Assembly (NCBI GenBank): GCA_963678675.1
Contig: OY783195.1
Span: 19,375,342 to 19,439,341, forward strand
Direction: 5' to 3'
DNA length: 64,000 nucleotides
DNA from: Xiphydria camelus
Lineage: Eukaryota > Arthropoda > Insecta > Hymenoptera > Xiphydriidae
Shown here: positions 22,702 to 31,980 of the stretch, in pieces
How positions within the stretch are numbered: the first letter of the stretch is position 1
Layout of the letters: each line of letters begins with the position of its first letter
Translations under genes and position numbers: made by a program
Notes under the pieces: generated by a model
The model's database searches: none
What the model was told of the DNA's origin: nothing
The model's input: the letters and a program-made list of their open reading frames with translations, nothing else

Positions 22702-23090
22702 GAGAGGGTCAAAGTTCAGGGGTCTATTTGACCCCCTTAAACTAAAATTGGGCAGCTATAAAAAAATATCTGTCTCTTATTTTTCGATAAACCTTAAATT
22801 GACGGAGTTTCACCAAGATCGGAAGCGGCGGCCTCGGAAGGTTTCCTTGTAAGAGGACCAAAGAAAGAAACCAGTCATCGATGGTCCAGATCATGATCCC
22901 CGTATGCCCTTTTAGTTAGTTTCTTGGAGTGTGTGAAAAAGTAAAGATGTCTTTCAAGCGCATTCCAATCAATAATATTTTTGGTAGTGAAAGCACAGTG
23001 CTTTTACTGAATTCCTAACTTCTATTTCCAATAGTACCTCGCCCGAAAAATATGATAACTAATATTTTATAAATATGATTGACTTTAAAA
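22702..23090. other. no gene supported
   Basis: Plain sequence between a direct repeat and a small tandem duplication. Confidence 0.4.
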
Positions 23091-23099
23091 AAAACGAAA

Positions 23100-23340
23100 A
23101 TTAGTAAAATAAAAAAATTATAAACTTGTTTAATTTCGTAAACATCAATGAACAGTGAACATTCTTTCGCGTGTGTATTAATTTATAAGTATTATGGCAA
23201 AAACAGCAACTGAACGCTCAAAAGAGTATAGTGACAAGCAACGTGTAAAAATAAACTTCTTCAATTTCGTAAACGTCAATGAACACTGTTTCGACAAGCG
23301 TGTGCTGCTGACGCGCTTGCAGTCCCGCATCCTTCTCTGA
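23100..23340 (+). repeat. ~130-bp tandem duplication carrying a tiny transposon-like ORF start
   Basis: AATTTCGTAAACATCAATGA at about 23132 and AATTTCGTAAACGTCAATGA at about 23263 mark the two units. An ATG at 23194 opens MAKTATERSKEYSDKQRVK, which resembles the basic start (S-A-E-R-x-R-E-Y) of many arthropod Helitron and related transposon proteins. The frame ends after 48 codons. Only the first 19 residues look meaningful. Confidence 0.35.
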
Positions 23341-23535
23341 AAGTAATTATTATCAGACGAGTCATAATGAGCCGCCCCCCACAATACCTACCCATTACGA
23401 TAATCAGATTTCTACATCCCGATTCCTATCGCTCAGTATCATCGCGATCTAAGCACCTTTCTAATCTAAAATCAAGCTCGTCATCGGGCACAATAGTGAG
23501 GTGGTATGTTTCGGCGAACAAAGGTTGCAAATGTA

Positions 23536-24092
23536 TTAGGTTGTCCGGAAAGTTCGTGCCAATTTTGAAGGAAAATTGAAACGCAGAAGATTTAAATTTT
23601 AGTATACATTTATTAAATTATATACTACAACCTTTCTCCATTTTTCAGGCTACTTGAAAATTCCGTCCTTCCAGAATTTCTCAGATTTTTCAGCAAAAAA
23701 CTTTTCTACGTGGTTTTTTATCTCGACCAAAGAGTTTAAGTAATGATCGAAATAGGTGGAAATCAGAGAGGGCGAGGTCTGGTGAATATGGTGGATGGGG
23801 CAGAGCATCCCAACCGAGCTCCAACAACTTTTGTCGAGGTATCAAAGACATATGCCTAAAATGCACTTTGCATTCTTCCATATTCAAAGATGTATAAAAC
23901 TGACAAAAATTAACGTATCGTAACCAATTTTTTTTCCAAGTATGCCTGAAGTACCGTCTTTCACGATATGTACATATGTCATTTGTTTTCAATCGTTCTG
24001 GTATATTCAGACCTGTCCTTTACGCTACCTAAACAAATCAAGATATAAGATCAAAATACGAAAAATCGGCACGAACTTTCCGGACAACCCAA
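23536..24092 (-). mobile_element. internally deleted mariner element
   Basis: Terminal repeats TTAGGTTGTCCGGAAAGTTC (left) and inverse TTGGGTTGTCCGGAAAGTTC (right) match the mariner ends of the insect irritans/mafg-like group. TA duplications flank at 23534-23535 and 24093-24094. Length 557 bp, against about 1.3 kb for an intact mariner. The transposase runs on the minus strand and is missing its middle. Confidence 0.92.
23690..23992 (-). pseudogene. mariner transposase remnant: N-terminus joined to C-terminus
   Basis: The true start is probably the ATG giving MEECKVHFRHM at about 23883; codons upstream are untranslated leader. Mariner proteins begin with M-E-x-x-x-x-H-F-R-H and continue with a helix-turn-helix. 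Here that is cut after about 11 residues and joined to RQKLLELGWDALPHPPYSPD, the C-terminal catalytic block whose last D is the third metal-binding residue of the DD34D triad. The first two D residues and the whole DNA-binding region are deleted, about 240 codons. After SLLKLFG the frame drifts from family pattern to a stop. Not functional. Confidence 0.88.
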
Positions 24093-24164
24093 TACTTGTA
24101 ATCCCACGTCCTTCCCGGAAATCTAATTCGCGGGCGGATCGGAAAAAAATCCAAAACGCGTAGC

Positions 24165-24420
24165 CGCCATGCGCGGAAGAAGTGAAACTTCGATACTGAT
24201 GGGTAGAAAAGAAAACTAAAAAGAAAACTAAACAAGTAATCAACAATAGTAATACCATGGCATAATAAAAATGTCATGGTAGTACTATTGCTTTTAAAAC
24301 CATATCTGAACTGCATTATCTTGAAATGTCATGGTGTTACTATTGTTGATTACTTGTTTGGTTTATTTTCTACCCATCAGTATCGAAGTTTCACTTCTTT
24401 CGCGCTTGACGGCCACGCGT
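24165..24420. repeat. small foldback
   Basis: GAAGTGAAACTTCGATACTG near 24179 pairs with its inverse near 24397. Arms continue through GATGGGTAGAAAA and AACAAGTAATCAACAATAGT to ATGTCATGGT near the centre. About 255 bp, no coding. Confidence 0.8.
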
Positions 24421-24552
24421 TTTGTTTTTTTTTTTTTGAATACCTGTTAGAACTGGCATTCCAAATCTATTAGCCAGGACAAATACCATCGTAGCTAAAT
24501 AAATTATGAGAATTAGTTTTTCATTGGCTATAGTACCTTTTACAGCTGACAT

Positions 24553-24600
24553 TCTAAAAAGTCAACAGCGACAAAATCCGCGATGCCGGGAGTACGAGAC
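24553..24600 (+). repeat. short X-family end motif (also 18121 and 24960)
   Basis: AACAGCGACAAAATCCGCGA followed by TGCCGGGAG. Matching blocks occur at about 18150-18176 (ACCAGCGACAGAATCCGTGA) and 24990-25017 (ACCAGCGGCAGGATTCATGA), all in the same direction and each preceded by a similar TTTAAAAA-type stretch. Perhaps the edge of a dispersed repeat. Confidence 0.6.
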
Positions 24601-24669
24601 AGTGAATTAAATTGTACGTAAATTCGTTTACGCCTTATTTACAAGTTGCACTAGTCGCAAACTATTTCT

Positions 24670-24935
24670 TCGAATTTGACGTAGGCGATTTAAGAATATT
24701 TGAAGCAATTTCACTTCGATATAGATCACGCTTCACTGATATTCGACCGAGCGAATTTCGATTTCGCACTCGAAATTGGCGTCACGATTCCACTTCCGTC
24801 CTTCTAACCAGCTGGGAAGACAGGAGTTATCGGGGGATTACCTTACTATGAGGTCTTTTGTCGTGTTGCCTCAGCCATCTTATTTACCTTTCGCCAATTG
24901 TACTACCAGCCATGTATCGAGTAGAACGGTGAATG
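24670..24935 (+). repeat. X-family repeat, direct copy
   Basis: Matches the reverse complement of 20530-20772 from GACGTAGGCGATTTAAGAAT to CCAGCCATGTATCGAGTAG. Frames here are broken by stops, so no gene is called. Confidence 0.75.
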
Positions 24936-25106
24936 TTTGTGAATGTCCTTTTTAAACGTATTAACGTTTAAAAATTACATTTTGAAATATCACCAGCGGC
25001 AGGATTCATGACGCTGGAAGAATTTGGAAAATTCTTGTGGCGGCCTATCATCAGGCGTTTCTTTCTCACAAGTGGTCCAGCACGACTCCGGTCGGTAGAG
25101 TATATA

Positions 25107-25267
25107 CAAACTGTCCCCCGGTATACACGCCAGCGTGGTGGGTTGCATATCGGTTGACGCCTCCGATCCGCTGCAGGGGCCATGCGCCTGTGGCGCCTGT
25201 GTCTGGCGCAAGGCGGATAACCGATATGCAACCCGCCACGCTGGCGTGTGTTGAAAGGGACAGTCTG
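25107..25267. mobile_element. O-family minimal element (O2)
   Basis: CAAACTGTCC...ACACGCCAGCG...GGGTTGCATATCGGTTG at the left, inverted at the right, with TA on both sides (25105-25106, 25268-25269). 161 bp, practically only two terminal repeats meeting at a short GCAGGGGCCATGCGCC centre. It defines the full ~70-bp O terminal repeat. Several overlapping frames in it are palindrome artefacts. Confidence 0.88.
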
Positions 25268-25269
25268 TA

Positions 25270-25755
25270 TACTAGACTCACGACCGCTCACTAGTGAACG
25301 ACCGTGATGACAGTGAATGCATTCTTTGCGCACGGAAGAGTAATCAAGAAATAATTCATTACAACGTATGTGCAGGATATTAACGGTGCAGGAAGTTCAT
25401 AAGTCGCGTTTCAGTAGTTTAAAGTTTTATTTCCTAATTACAAATTAATAAAGACTAGTAGTTTTATCGCTGGACTATTAAATCCTAGAGAGGGAAAGAC
25501 CACGGAAGTTGTGCAGCCAATGGCCGGCGAATACAGTCACGAGTCGAAGTTTCAATCCGTGCGCGTGACAAAAGAAGCTCCTTCTCCACCTTCGCTTTTG
25601 TTGCCACGCGCGAAGTTTGTCCCGGGCTTCAAAATCGAATGACTCATCATAACTTTTTTTTCCACGGCATACCTAATTGAACCTATAGCTGGAAAAAAAG
25701 ACTCATGGAAAAACTGCTTAAAGCACTTTAAACAGTTTTTATATATTTATACATA
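25270..25755. other. no gene supported
   Basis: Mixed sequence between two elements, no repeat or open frame recognised. Confidence 0.4.
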
Positions 25756-26043
25756 CAGTGGTCCCTTTAATACTCGTGCGTCTCGGGGCTGTAAATTCGC
25801 AGAATTCTGAGTTAGAGAAGCTTCGCTTCAGCCCCCACTCACCTCAATGGAGGTGTGGCAAAAGAAAGAGACAGCGCGGTTTCTACCATTCTACGGTGCC
25901 GGCTTCTCATCTCTATATTTTCATGCGCACCTCTGTACATACTTCATGCTATGGCTGCAGTTATGGCGTCACGGGAGGAGTGGGGGCAATCACTTCCCCT
26001 CTCGCGCGAGTAATGGAGGGCGCGAGTAATAGAGGGACCACTG
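25756..26043. mobile_element. pogo-like MITE
   Basis: CAGTGGTCCCTTTAATACTC at the left and inverse CAGTGGTCCCTCTATTACTC at the right, each beside TA (25754-25755, 26044-26045). 288 bp. CAGTGG ends with TA duplications and an 'ATTACTCG' inner repeat fit the pogo/Tigger branch of Tc1/mariner. The two plus frames inside are not transposase. Confidence 0.85.
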
Positions 26044-26444
26044 TATTCATGATCTAGAATACTTATATATCATATTACTTTTATAGTGACATGTGCACAG
26101 TACATCAATGAGCGAGCTGTTCCATAATGACGCACGCTCTCTACGACACTGTGTACGCTGACGCGAACGCGCTGAGCGCTGCAGTCGACGATTCTAGCTG
26201 ATCGAAATATTGCTCAAAATGACTATTTTCATGTAGGTACGCATGTTTCTCTCTAGGTTTGAATTGCACATTACTCTTCACATAAAAACAGTTTTTTTTT
26301 TCAAATCTAGAAGAAACCCGTCATTTCTGACGAACGACTTAAGTAACACTTTAAATATTCATCAATATTACTTTATTTTTTTTAAACAATTCTTATTTTC
26401 CTCTACTTTCTTTTCTTTTTGGCATATGAATGTACGAAAACATA

Positions 26445-27115
26445 CAATCTGTTTGCTTTAATACAAGCCAGTGGAGCGGGTTGCATATCGGTCGGCGCTA
26501 CCGATTCGCTACGGTTTCCTGTAATTCGGTGGTAATACCGACAGCCAAGACTCGAACCAAATACTGTATGTCCCGGGCAGAACCGCACAGTTGCAGGGAC
26601 CTCTTCGGCCGGGCTTGGTCGCTATTCGAGCCACTTTTACCGGTAGAAGTCGAGTCGGTAATTAGAGTTGGTGTCAATTCGGGAGATCGAAGCATCTAAT
26701 CTCGAAATCGAGAATTTGTGAATAATTGTAATTACTCATCATAATTCACAAATCCACGATTTCGAGGTTAGACGCTTCGATCTCCCGAATTGATACCAAC
26801 TCTAACTACCGACTCGACTTCTACCGTTAAAAGTTGCTTGAATACCGACCAAGCCCGGCCGAAAGTAAATTTTAAGGTCCCTGTAACTGTGCAGTTCTGT
26901 GCGGGACATACGGTAGACGTATCAGTCTGAGAAACATCAGACATCTCAATCATTTGCATTTTTTCGAATAATCAAGGTCTTTCGGACTGATAGTTCCATT
27001 TGGTTCGACTCTTAGCTGCCGGTATTACCATCGAATTACAGGAAACCGCAGCGGATCGATAGCGCCGACCGATATGCAACCCCCTCCACTGGCGTGTATT
27101 AAGACAAACACGTTG
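26445..27115. mobile_element. O-family element (O3) hosting N1
   Basis: Starts CAATCTGTTTGC / GCCAGTGGAGCGGGTTGCAT and ends with the inverse, flanked by TA. Arms continue inward through CTGTAATTCGGTGGTAATAC. Without the nested N1 it is about 320 bp. No transposase. Confidence 0.85.
26564..26913. mobile_element. N-family MITE N1, nested in O3
   Basis: Ends CTGTATGTCCCG and (inverse) CCGTATGTCCCG with TA at 26562-26563 and 26914-26915. Arms of about 160 bp include CGGGAGATCGAAGCATCTAA and TTCGATCTCCCGAATTG, meeting at an ATTACTCATC centre. The O-family sequence at about 6705 has a single TA at the same place. Confidence 0.9.
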
Positions 27116-28635
27116 TATATATATAGGATTTATTCTGGAATAAACAAAATAGTTTATTAAGTATTTAAAACTATGAATTAAAGTTTATGTACGAAAACTA
27201 AAGGTGCTTTAAGTCGTTAGTCCAGCTACCAGCTCAATTCCTATCGTAGAACTGCATTCTACAAGTGGTACGGTACTCGAGTTCGTCCGCGAGAGTTGAA
27301 GGGTCGCGGTATGATGCTCCTTTTCTTGTGCGGGGCGTGCGTTATGAAGGAGATGCGCCGCATATAACTCGCGTTCGCGAAATCCGTGTCGAAATTGTCC
27401 GGTTTTAAACCGGGTCGAATCAATGAATGCTAGGTAGCGCTCGTAAGTTTGGTCCGTGTAGGGCCCCGGTAATATGCTATTTCAGGTCTCGATAGGGTTT
27501 GGGAGGGGGTTTTCCGATTACCTGCTAGCCAGAGCCCCGTTAGGCCCAGAATTTTGCCTTATTCGTCGCAGCGCCATGAGATGGCGAGTCCACCTTTCCT
27601 CCTCCAGAGAAAAAGTACCCTTTTAGACGGAGAGCTACCGACGTTTTTTGTGCAGTAACTTTATAAGCCAAAAATATATTAAAAAGCAATGCATTTTTTA
27701 TGCCTTTTTCATGTTGTGCAAGTCTGGATCGCCCTCCCCTTTGTACAAGGTCGACAAATACACTTTTAATAAACAAAACAAAATTTTTTTCAGTTACAGT
27801 ATAGAGATTGACCTTTTTTTTACATGTACATTTAATAATTACTAACTTATGTGAGGAAATGCCAGACGAAAATACCATTGCATTTGCCCAAAATAAATTG
27901 GTAAAATGTGATTGTCATCGAAAGTCATGATCGTTGCAGCGGGATGCAGGGCACGGAACCAGCAAAGGAGTGGGGATAAGTGTTTAAGACGTTATTACAA
28001 TAATATTAATTTCTGTATTGATTAAAAACAAAATTGATTCTAATCTCTCATTAATCATGATGAATATTTTTTTATTAGTATAGTATAAAGATGGCTGAAA
28101 GATGTAGCTTATTTCCAGTTACATTTACGACTGCAATTAGTTACCATTCTATTGGAAAAAGTTATTAATCATTGCACCATAGGCTTTTCATTATAAAATG
28201 ACGCCGATTAACGTTGCAAATGTAATAAACATGTTAACGACTACGTTTCAAATTACGGGGTTGGCACAGACCCCTATAATATCAGATGAAATTGAAGTTC
28301 ATAATCAAATTCGTGACATTATAAAGACTTTTAGAAATGTAGATCTCGTATACCATTAATTGAATACGATTACGTATTGGATTTTGTTAAGCGGTAGACG
28401 GAGCTGTAATTTCTCCATTTCCTTCGTTAACTCTGTTTCAACAGCGGTATAACTTTTAATTAGAAGTTGTGGGGGCGTCGAAGCTCATTTCCTGGTGAAC
28501 TTCCCATACTAGAATTCAACACTGCATCTTGGGAGAGGTCAGTTCATTCGTTGTGGTACCTATATTCCTCATGCTCGCGTATATATCGCACGAAATTTGG
28601 CTAGACATGCCTGTGGTCACATCAGGCCCGGATTG
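27116..28635. other. no gene recognised
   Basis: Contains a GC-richer part at 27230-27545 with no open frame, a weak minus frame at 27540-27878 and AT-rich sequence after 27900. No RNA gene or repeat pairing could be shown. Confidence 0.35.
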
Positions 28636-28639
28636 CCGT

Positions 28640-29035
28640 TGCTGCGCCGTACCCGATCCGTATCAGGCTAATCCATGGCAAGCCGGATCCGGTTTGCCGG
28701 GATTTCGCCATGTCCGGCCCTGGTCAGGCTAATCCACGGTAAACCTGGTCCGGTTTGCCGTGGTTGCACCGGGCCCGGTTCAAGTCAGGTGTATGTACGG
28801 GAAGCCGGATCCGGGTTGCCGGGATTTCGCCGTACCCGGCCCTGATCAGGCTAATCCACGGTAAATCTGGTCCGGTTTGCCGTGGCTGCGCCGTACCCGG
28901 TCCGTATCAGGCTAATCCATGGCAAGCCGGATCCGGTTTACCGGGATTTCGCCGTGCCCGACCCTGACCAGGCTAATCCACGGTAAACCTGGTCTAGTTT
29001 GCCGTAGTTACACCATGCCCGGTTCAAATCAGGCG
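28640..29035 (+). repeat. dimeric ~61-bp tandem array (about 6.5 units)
   Basis: Units of about 60-61 bp alternate between type A (GGCAAGCCGGATCCGGTTTG, then GGGATTTCGCC) and type B (GGTAAACCTGGTCCGGTTTG, then CCGTGGTTGC). They start near 28666, 28725, 28785, 28846, 28906 and 28967. Each starts TCAGGCTAATCCA. The A-B pair (~121 bp) is the higher-order unit. It resembles the subterminal repeats of the element at 21316, so it is likely internal to a related element ending at 29698. Plus frames across it are repeats, not genes. Confidence 0.85.
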
Positions 29036-29037
29036 GA

Positions 29038-29288
29038 TGTGTGGTCATCCCAGTCAGTCAACCTACGCTGTGGCGGCCTAACGCCAGATGGCGTCGACCC
29101 TCTCGGCCCTCGGCTCGCGGCTCCTGGCCCCCGGCACTCGGCTCTCGGTAGTAAAACGTCGGTGCAGTACTATATAGGTACCTAAGAGGACCACAGAGCG
29201 TCTAAGGCAGGAGTCGGCCTAGCCTTACTGACGAGTCCACAGGCCGACTGCGGGTCGAAATGGCGAACTCACTCGTCCGCCACAGACA
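29038..29288 (+). mobile_element. solo LTR-like repeat, copy 2
   Basis: TGTGGTCATCCC to about GCCACAGACA. Shares with 19483-19740 (inverted) the CCAGATGGCG, GCCCTCGGCTCGCGGCTC, TATATAGG and CACAGAGCGTCTAAGGCAGG blocks. It interrupts the tandem array and right end of the CCCGAC-type element. No internal retroelement coding sequence adjoins. Confidence 0.6.
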
Positions 29289-29439
29289 ATTTTTGAACGC
29301 GATTTTGTGTATATATAAAAATAAACAATTATCGCATATAAAATGTAGAGTAGGGACAGCAAAATTTTATCGTTACAAGGACTTCCCAGGTCAAAAAATT
29401 CGACGCGGGTAGATTGGAATAGGCATTCACCATTTGGCA

Positions 29440-29698
29440 TTCATATCCGGTCCAGAGTTGGCGCACATATCTGGTCCTGAGCCGGCTGTCAAACCCGGTC
29501 TGGAACTGATTGACGAATCCGGCCCGGACCCGGTTAACGGATCCGACCCAGGGTTGGCCATACATATCAGGCCCTGATGTGACAACGCGTTACATGCTTG
29601 ACCAGGGCCGAATAATGTTGCCTGACAAGAACCTGACTTTCAAGATCAGGCTGCCTTATCCGGTCCTGACGTGACAAGTATCGAAATTTCTGGTCGGG
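29440..29698. mobile_element. right end of a CCCGAC-family element
   Basis: Dispersed GGTCCTGA and AACCCGGTC motifs lead to the end CGAAATTTCTGGTCGGG. It probably belongs with the 28640 array as one element split by the LTR at 29038. The left end near 28590 (CGAAATTTGGCTAGAC) lacks the CCC terminus. Confidence 0.55.
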
Positions 29699-29761
29699 AG
29701 TGTCATAACTCAAAATTAGAATTGTCCAAAGCGACGACTTTCAACGTTGAATTATTATATT

Positions 29762-29862
29762 ATACAAGCATTGACCATTAACTGCCAAATTATGATAATT
29801 ATCATGAAAATTCTATGATAATTATCATAATCTGACAGCAAATGGTCAACGCTCGTATAATC
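29762..29862. repeat. short foldback
   Basis: ACAAGCATTGACCATTAACTG against its inverse at about 29838-29860, with two GATAATTATC palindromes in between. Sits between the broken arm at 29701-29747 and the next TIR element. Confidence 0.75.
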
Positions 29863-29866
29863 TATA

Positions 29867-30434
29867 CAGGGTGTTCGGAAAAAACACCGACACAGAAATA
29901 GGGGTGATAGGTTACGTCATTACAAGTATTTTGATATAAGGGACCTATACCCGCAAGCGCCCCCTTCTGGAGATATCAACTTTTCAAGTTTATAACGACC
30001 GAGGTTGATCAAAGTAGAATAATATTGAGTTTTTTGTCTACCTGTACAATTGAAAAACAAATGAAAACTCCTTGTATCCGCATCATCTTCGAAAAGTACA
30101 AGGACTTGAGCCAAGCGGTTATCCTTTCCGCAAGCAGTTTGCGCAGTGGCACATCTATCCAGAATCGTTTCCGATGTTGCATGGACATGGGTGGACGTCA
30201 TTTTGAGCATTTGCTGTAGTACATTGTCTTCGTATCTCGTAAAATTAAATATTCGTTACCATCTTGATATGTTTCCTATTATTCTACTTTGATCAACCTC
30301 GGTCGTTATAAACTTGAAAAGTTGATATCTCCAGAAGGGGGCGCTTGCAGGTATAGGTCCCTTATATCAAAATACTTGTAATGACGTAACCTATCACCTC
30401 TATTTCTGTGTCGGTGTTTTTTCCGAACACCCTG
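29867..30434. mobile_element. TA-flanked TIR element with transposase C-terminal relic
   Basis: CAGGGTGTTCGGAAAAAACA at the left, inverted at the right, with TA at 29865-29866 and 30435-30436. Arms of about 160 bp are nearly identical (through TTGATCAAAGTAGAAT). 568 bp. The centre still encodes a transposase tail, which ties this CAGGGTGTT-ended class to the IS630/Tc1/mariner group. Confidence 0.85.
30100..30219 (+). pseudogene. C-terminal relic of an IS630/Tc1-type transposase
   Basis: The plus frame ending in TAG at 30217-30219 reads SIQNRFRCCMDMGGRHFEHL. A closing C-x-x-x-G-G-x-H-F-E-H-L-L is a recurrent C-terminus of insect IS630/Tc1/mariner-like transposases. The catalytic domain is absent, and the upstream codons in the open frame from 30025 do not look native. 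It supports the reading that the surrounding element is an internal-deletion derivative. Confidence 0.55.
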
Positions 30435-30476
30435 TATATATAAAAATGAATGTTTGTCTGTCTGTCTGTATGTCTC

Positions 30477-31075
30477 TTATGCCTTCCTAAACCGTTCATC
30501 CGATTACGATGAAATTTTGGGAAATGGTTGGACGTATGCCCGCGATGGTTTCTGAGTTAGTAAATCTTATACAGGGTGTTCAAAAAGTCCCGGTACGGCC
30601 GATTATCTCAACGGGAAAACATTTTAGAGAAAAATTTTTAATACAAAACTTTAAGGATTTTCCCTTGGCTACCCAGTGGTCGTATTGGATTTGACCTTGA
30701 CCGTGACTTTTAAGGTAATATCAAATGCCTTCCTAAACCGTTCATCCGATTGCGATGAAACTTTGGGGAATGGTTGGACGCATGCCCGCGAAGGTTTGTG
30801 AGTTAATAAATCTTATATAGGGTGTTCAAAAAGTACCGGTACTGATGATTATTATGCCTTCCTAAACCGTTCATCCGATTGCGATGAAACTTTGGGGAAT
30901 GGTTGGACGCATGCCCGCGAAGGTCTCTGAGTTAGTAAATCGTATACAGGGTGTTCGAAAAGTACCGGTACGGATGATTATTATGCCTTCCTAAACCGTT
31001 CATCCGATTGCGATGAAACTTTAGGGAATGGTTGGACGCATGCTCGCGAAGGTTTCTGAGTTAGTAAATCTTATA
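30477..31075 (+). repeat. four copies of Helitron subterminal block plus TIR stub
   Basis: Blocks starting near 30477, 30724, 30852 and 30981 share GCCTTCCTAAACCGTTCATC to GGTTTCTGAGTTAGTAAATC. Each is followed by TACAGGGTGTTCAAAAAGT or a variant, the terminal repeat of the element family at 42917. After copy 1 about 150 bp of that family is kept; after copies 2 and 3 only about 35 bp. Units 2-4 are spaced 128-129 bp. Confidence 0.88.
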
Positions 31076-31483
31076 CAGGGTGTTCAAAAAGTCCAGGCAC
31101 AGCTGATTATCTCAGCGGAAAATCGTTTTAGAGAAAAACGTTTAATATAAAACTTTTAGGATTTTTCCCTGGTTACCCAATGGTCATATTGGATTTGACA
31201 TTGACAATGACCTTCTAGGTAAAATTGATTTTTTAAAATCCGAACCTCTATTTTATATACCGGAAATGAAAAGAGCTGGAAATTTCACGTTCAAATATGT
31301 CCTTGACCATTATTTCCATGTGATCTTTATGGTCAGCGGAGGTCAAATTGAGGTCAAGCACAGTTCGGCTTCGTACCATGAAAGCTATGGGCCCTATACA
31401 AATTCTTTTTGATAGTAGGATTTAGGATTTTTTAGTGGCTGTACAATGGTGATATTGTATTTGACCTTGACCATGACCTTCAT

Positions 31484-31822
31484 TTGGAATCTCTTACATC
31501 TGACATAATATTCCAAATCAGTTACACGAAAAATCCCTTAGTGCCAACCAAATTTAATCGAGGTAACAATCATCACTGGCAAATTCAAAGGCGAAGACGT
31601 CCTCATTCACGCATACCTATGATTTCCAACGATTTAACATTCGAATTCAAGCGGCTCCAGTTCCCTTTGCGTCTTGCCTTTGCTATTACCATCAACAAAG
31701 CACAAGGTCAATGGTTGACTATTGCTGGCTTAAATTTGGAAAATTCATGTTTTTCCAATGTTTTTACTCCAAATAAAAAAAATAAAAAACATTGTCTATC
31801 CGCTGGCCTTAAGATAAATTAA
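31484..31822 (+). pseudogene. Helitron PIF1-type helicase C-terminal remnant
   Basis: The plus frame contains RLQFPLRLAFAITINKAQGQ, which is helicase motif VI of PIF1-family helicases as found at the C-end of Helitron proteins, then GLNLENSCFSN. Just upstream the familiar segment (T-G-K-F-K-G-E-D-V-L-I) is in a different frame, so a frameshift lies near 31610. After the motif VI region the frame ends in AAAAAT-rich sequence. Only about 100 codons remain of a very large protein. Confidence 0.8.
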
Positions 31823-31980
31823 TAAAAGAAATATACTTTCCAATTTAAATTAAATACATATGTTTTTTTAGCGTAGCATGGCTCCCTACTTATGAGTACA
31901 GATATCTGCTAAAAATTCATTAAATGACGACCAAAATCAATCCACAATCTACCCGTGCGAAGCCGGGACGGGCTGCTAGT

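Larger units (their letters stand above)
30435..31980 (+). mobile_element. degenerate Helitron
   Basis: The left side TATATATAAAAATGAATGTT followed by TGTCTGTCTGTATG and CCTAAACCGTTCATCCGAT is the typical 5' portion of insect Helitrons. The right end has a CCCGT/ACGGG stem (CCCGTGCGAAGCCGGGACGG) followed by GCTGCTAGT, the CTRRT terminus, and inserts before AT-rich sequence. About 1.55 kb, holding an amplified 129-bp block, fragments of a CAGGG-type element and a helicase remnant. The canonical 5' TC is not clear because the element directly abuts another at 30434. Confidence 0.8.

Noticed and set aside
24968..25333. 121-codon minus-strand frame rich in R and P
   Set aside because: Its middle is the palindromic O2 element, which yields open frames on both strands.
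28640..29035. Regular ~60-bp repeats suggesting a CRISPR array
   Set aside because: Units are contiguous and diverged with no unique spacers; this is a dimeric tandem repeat in a eukaryotic setting.
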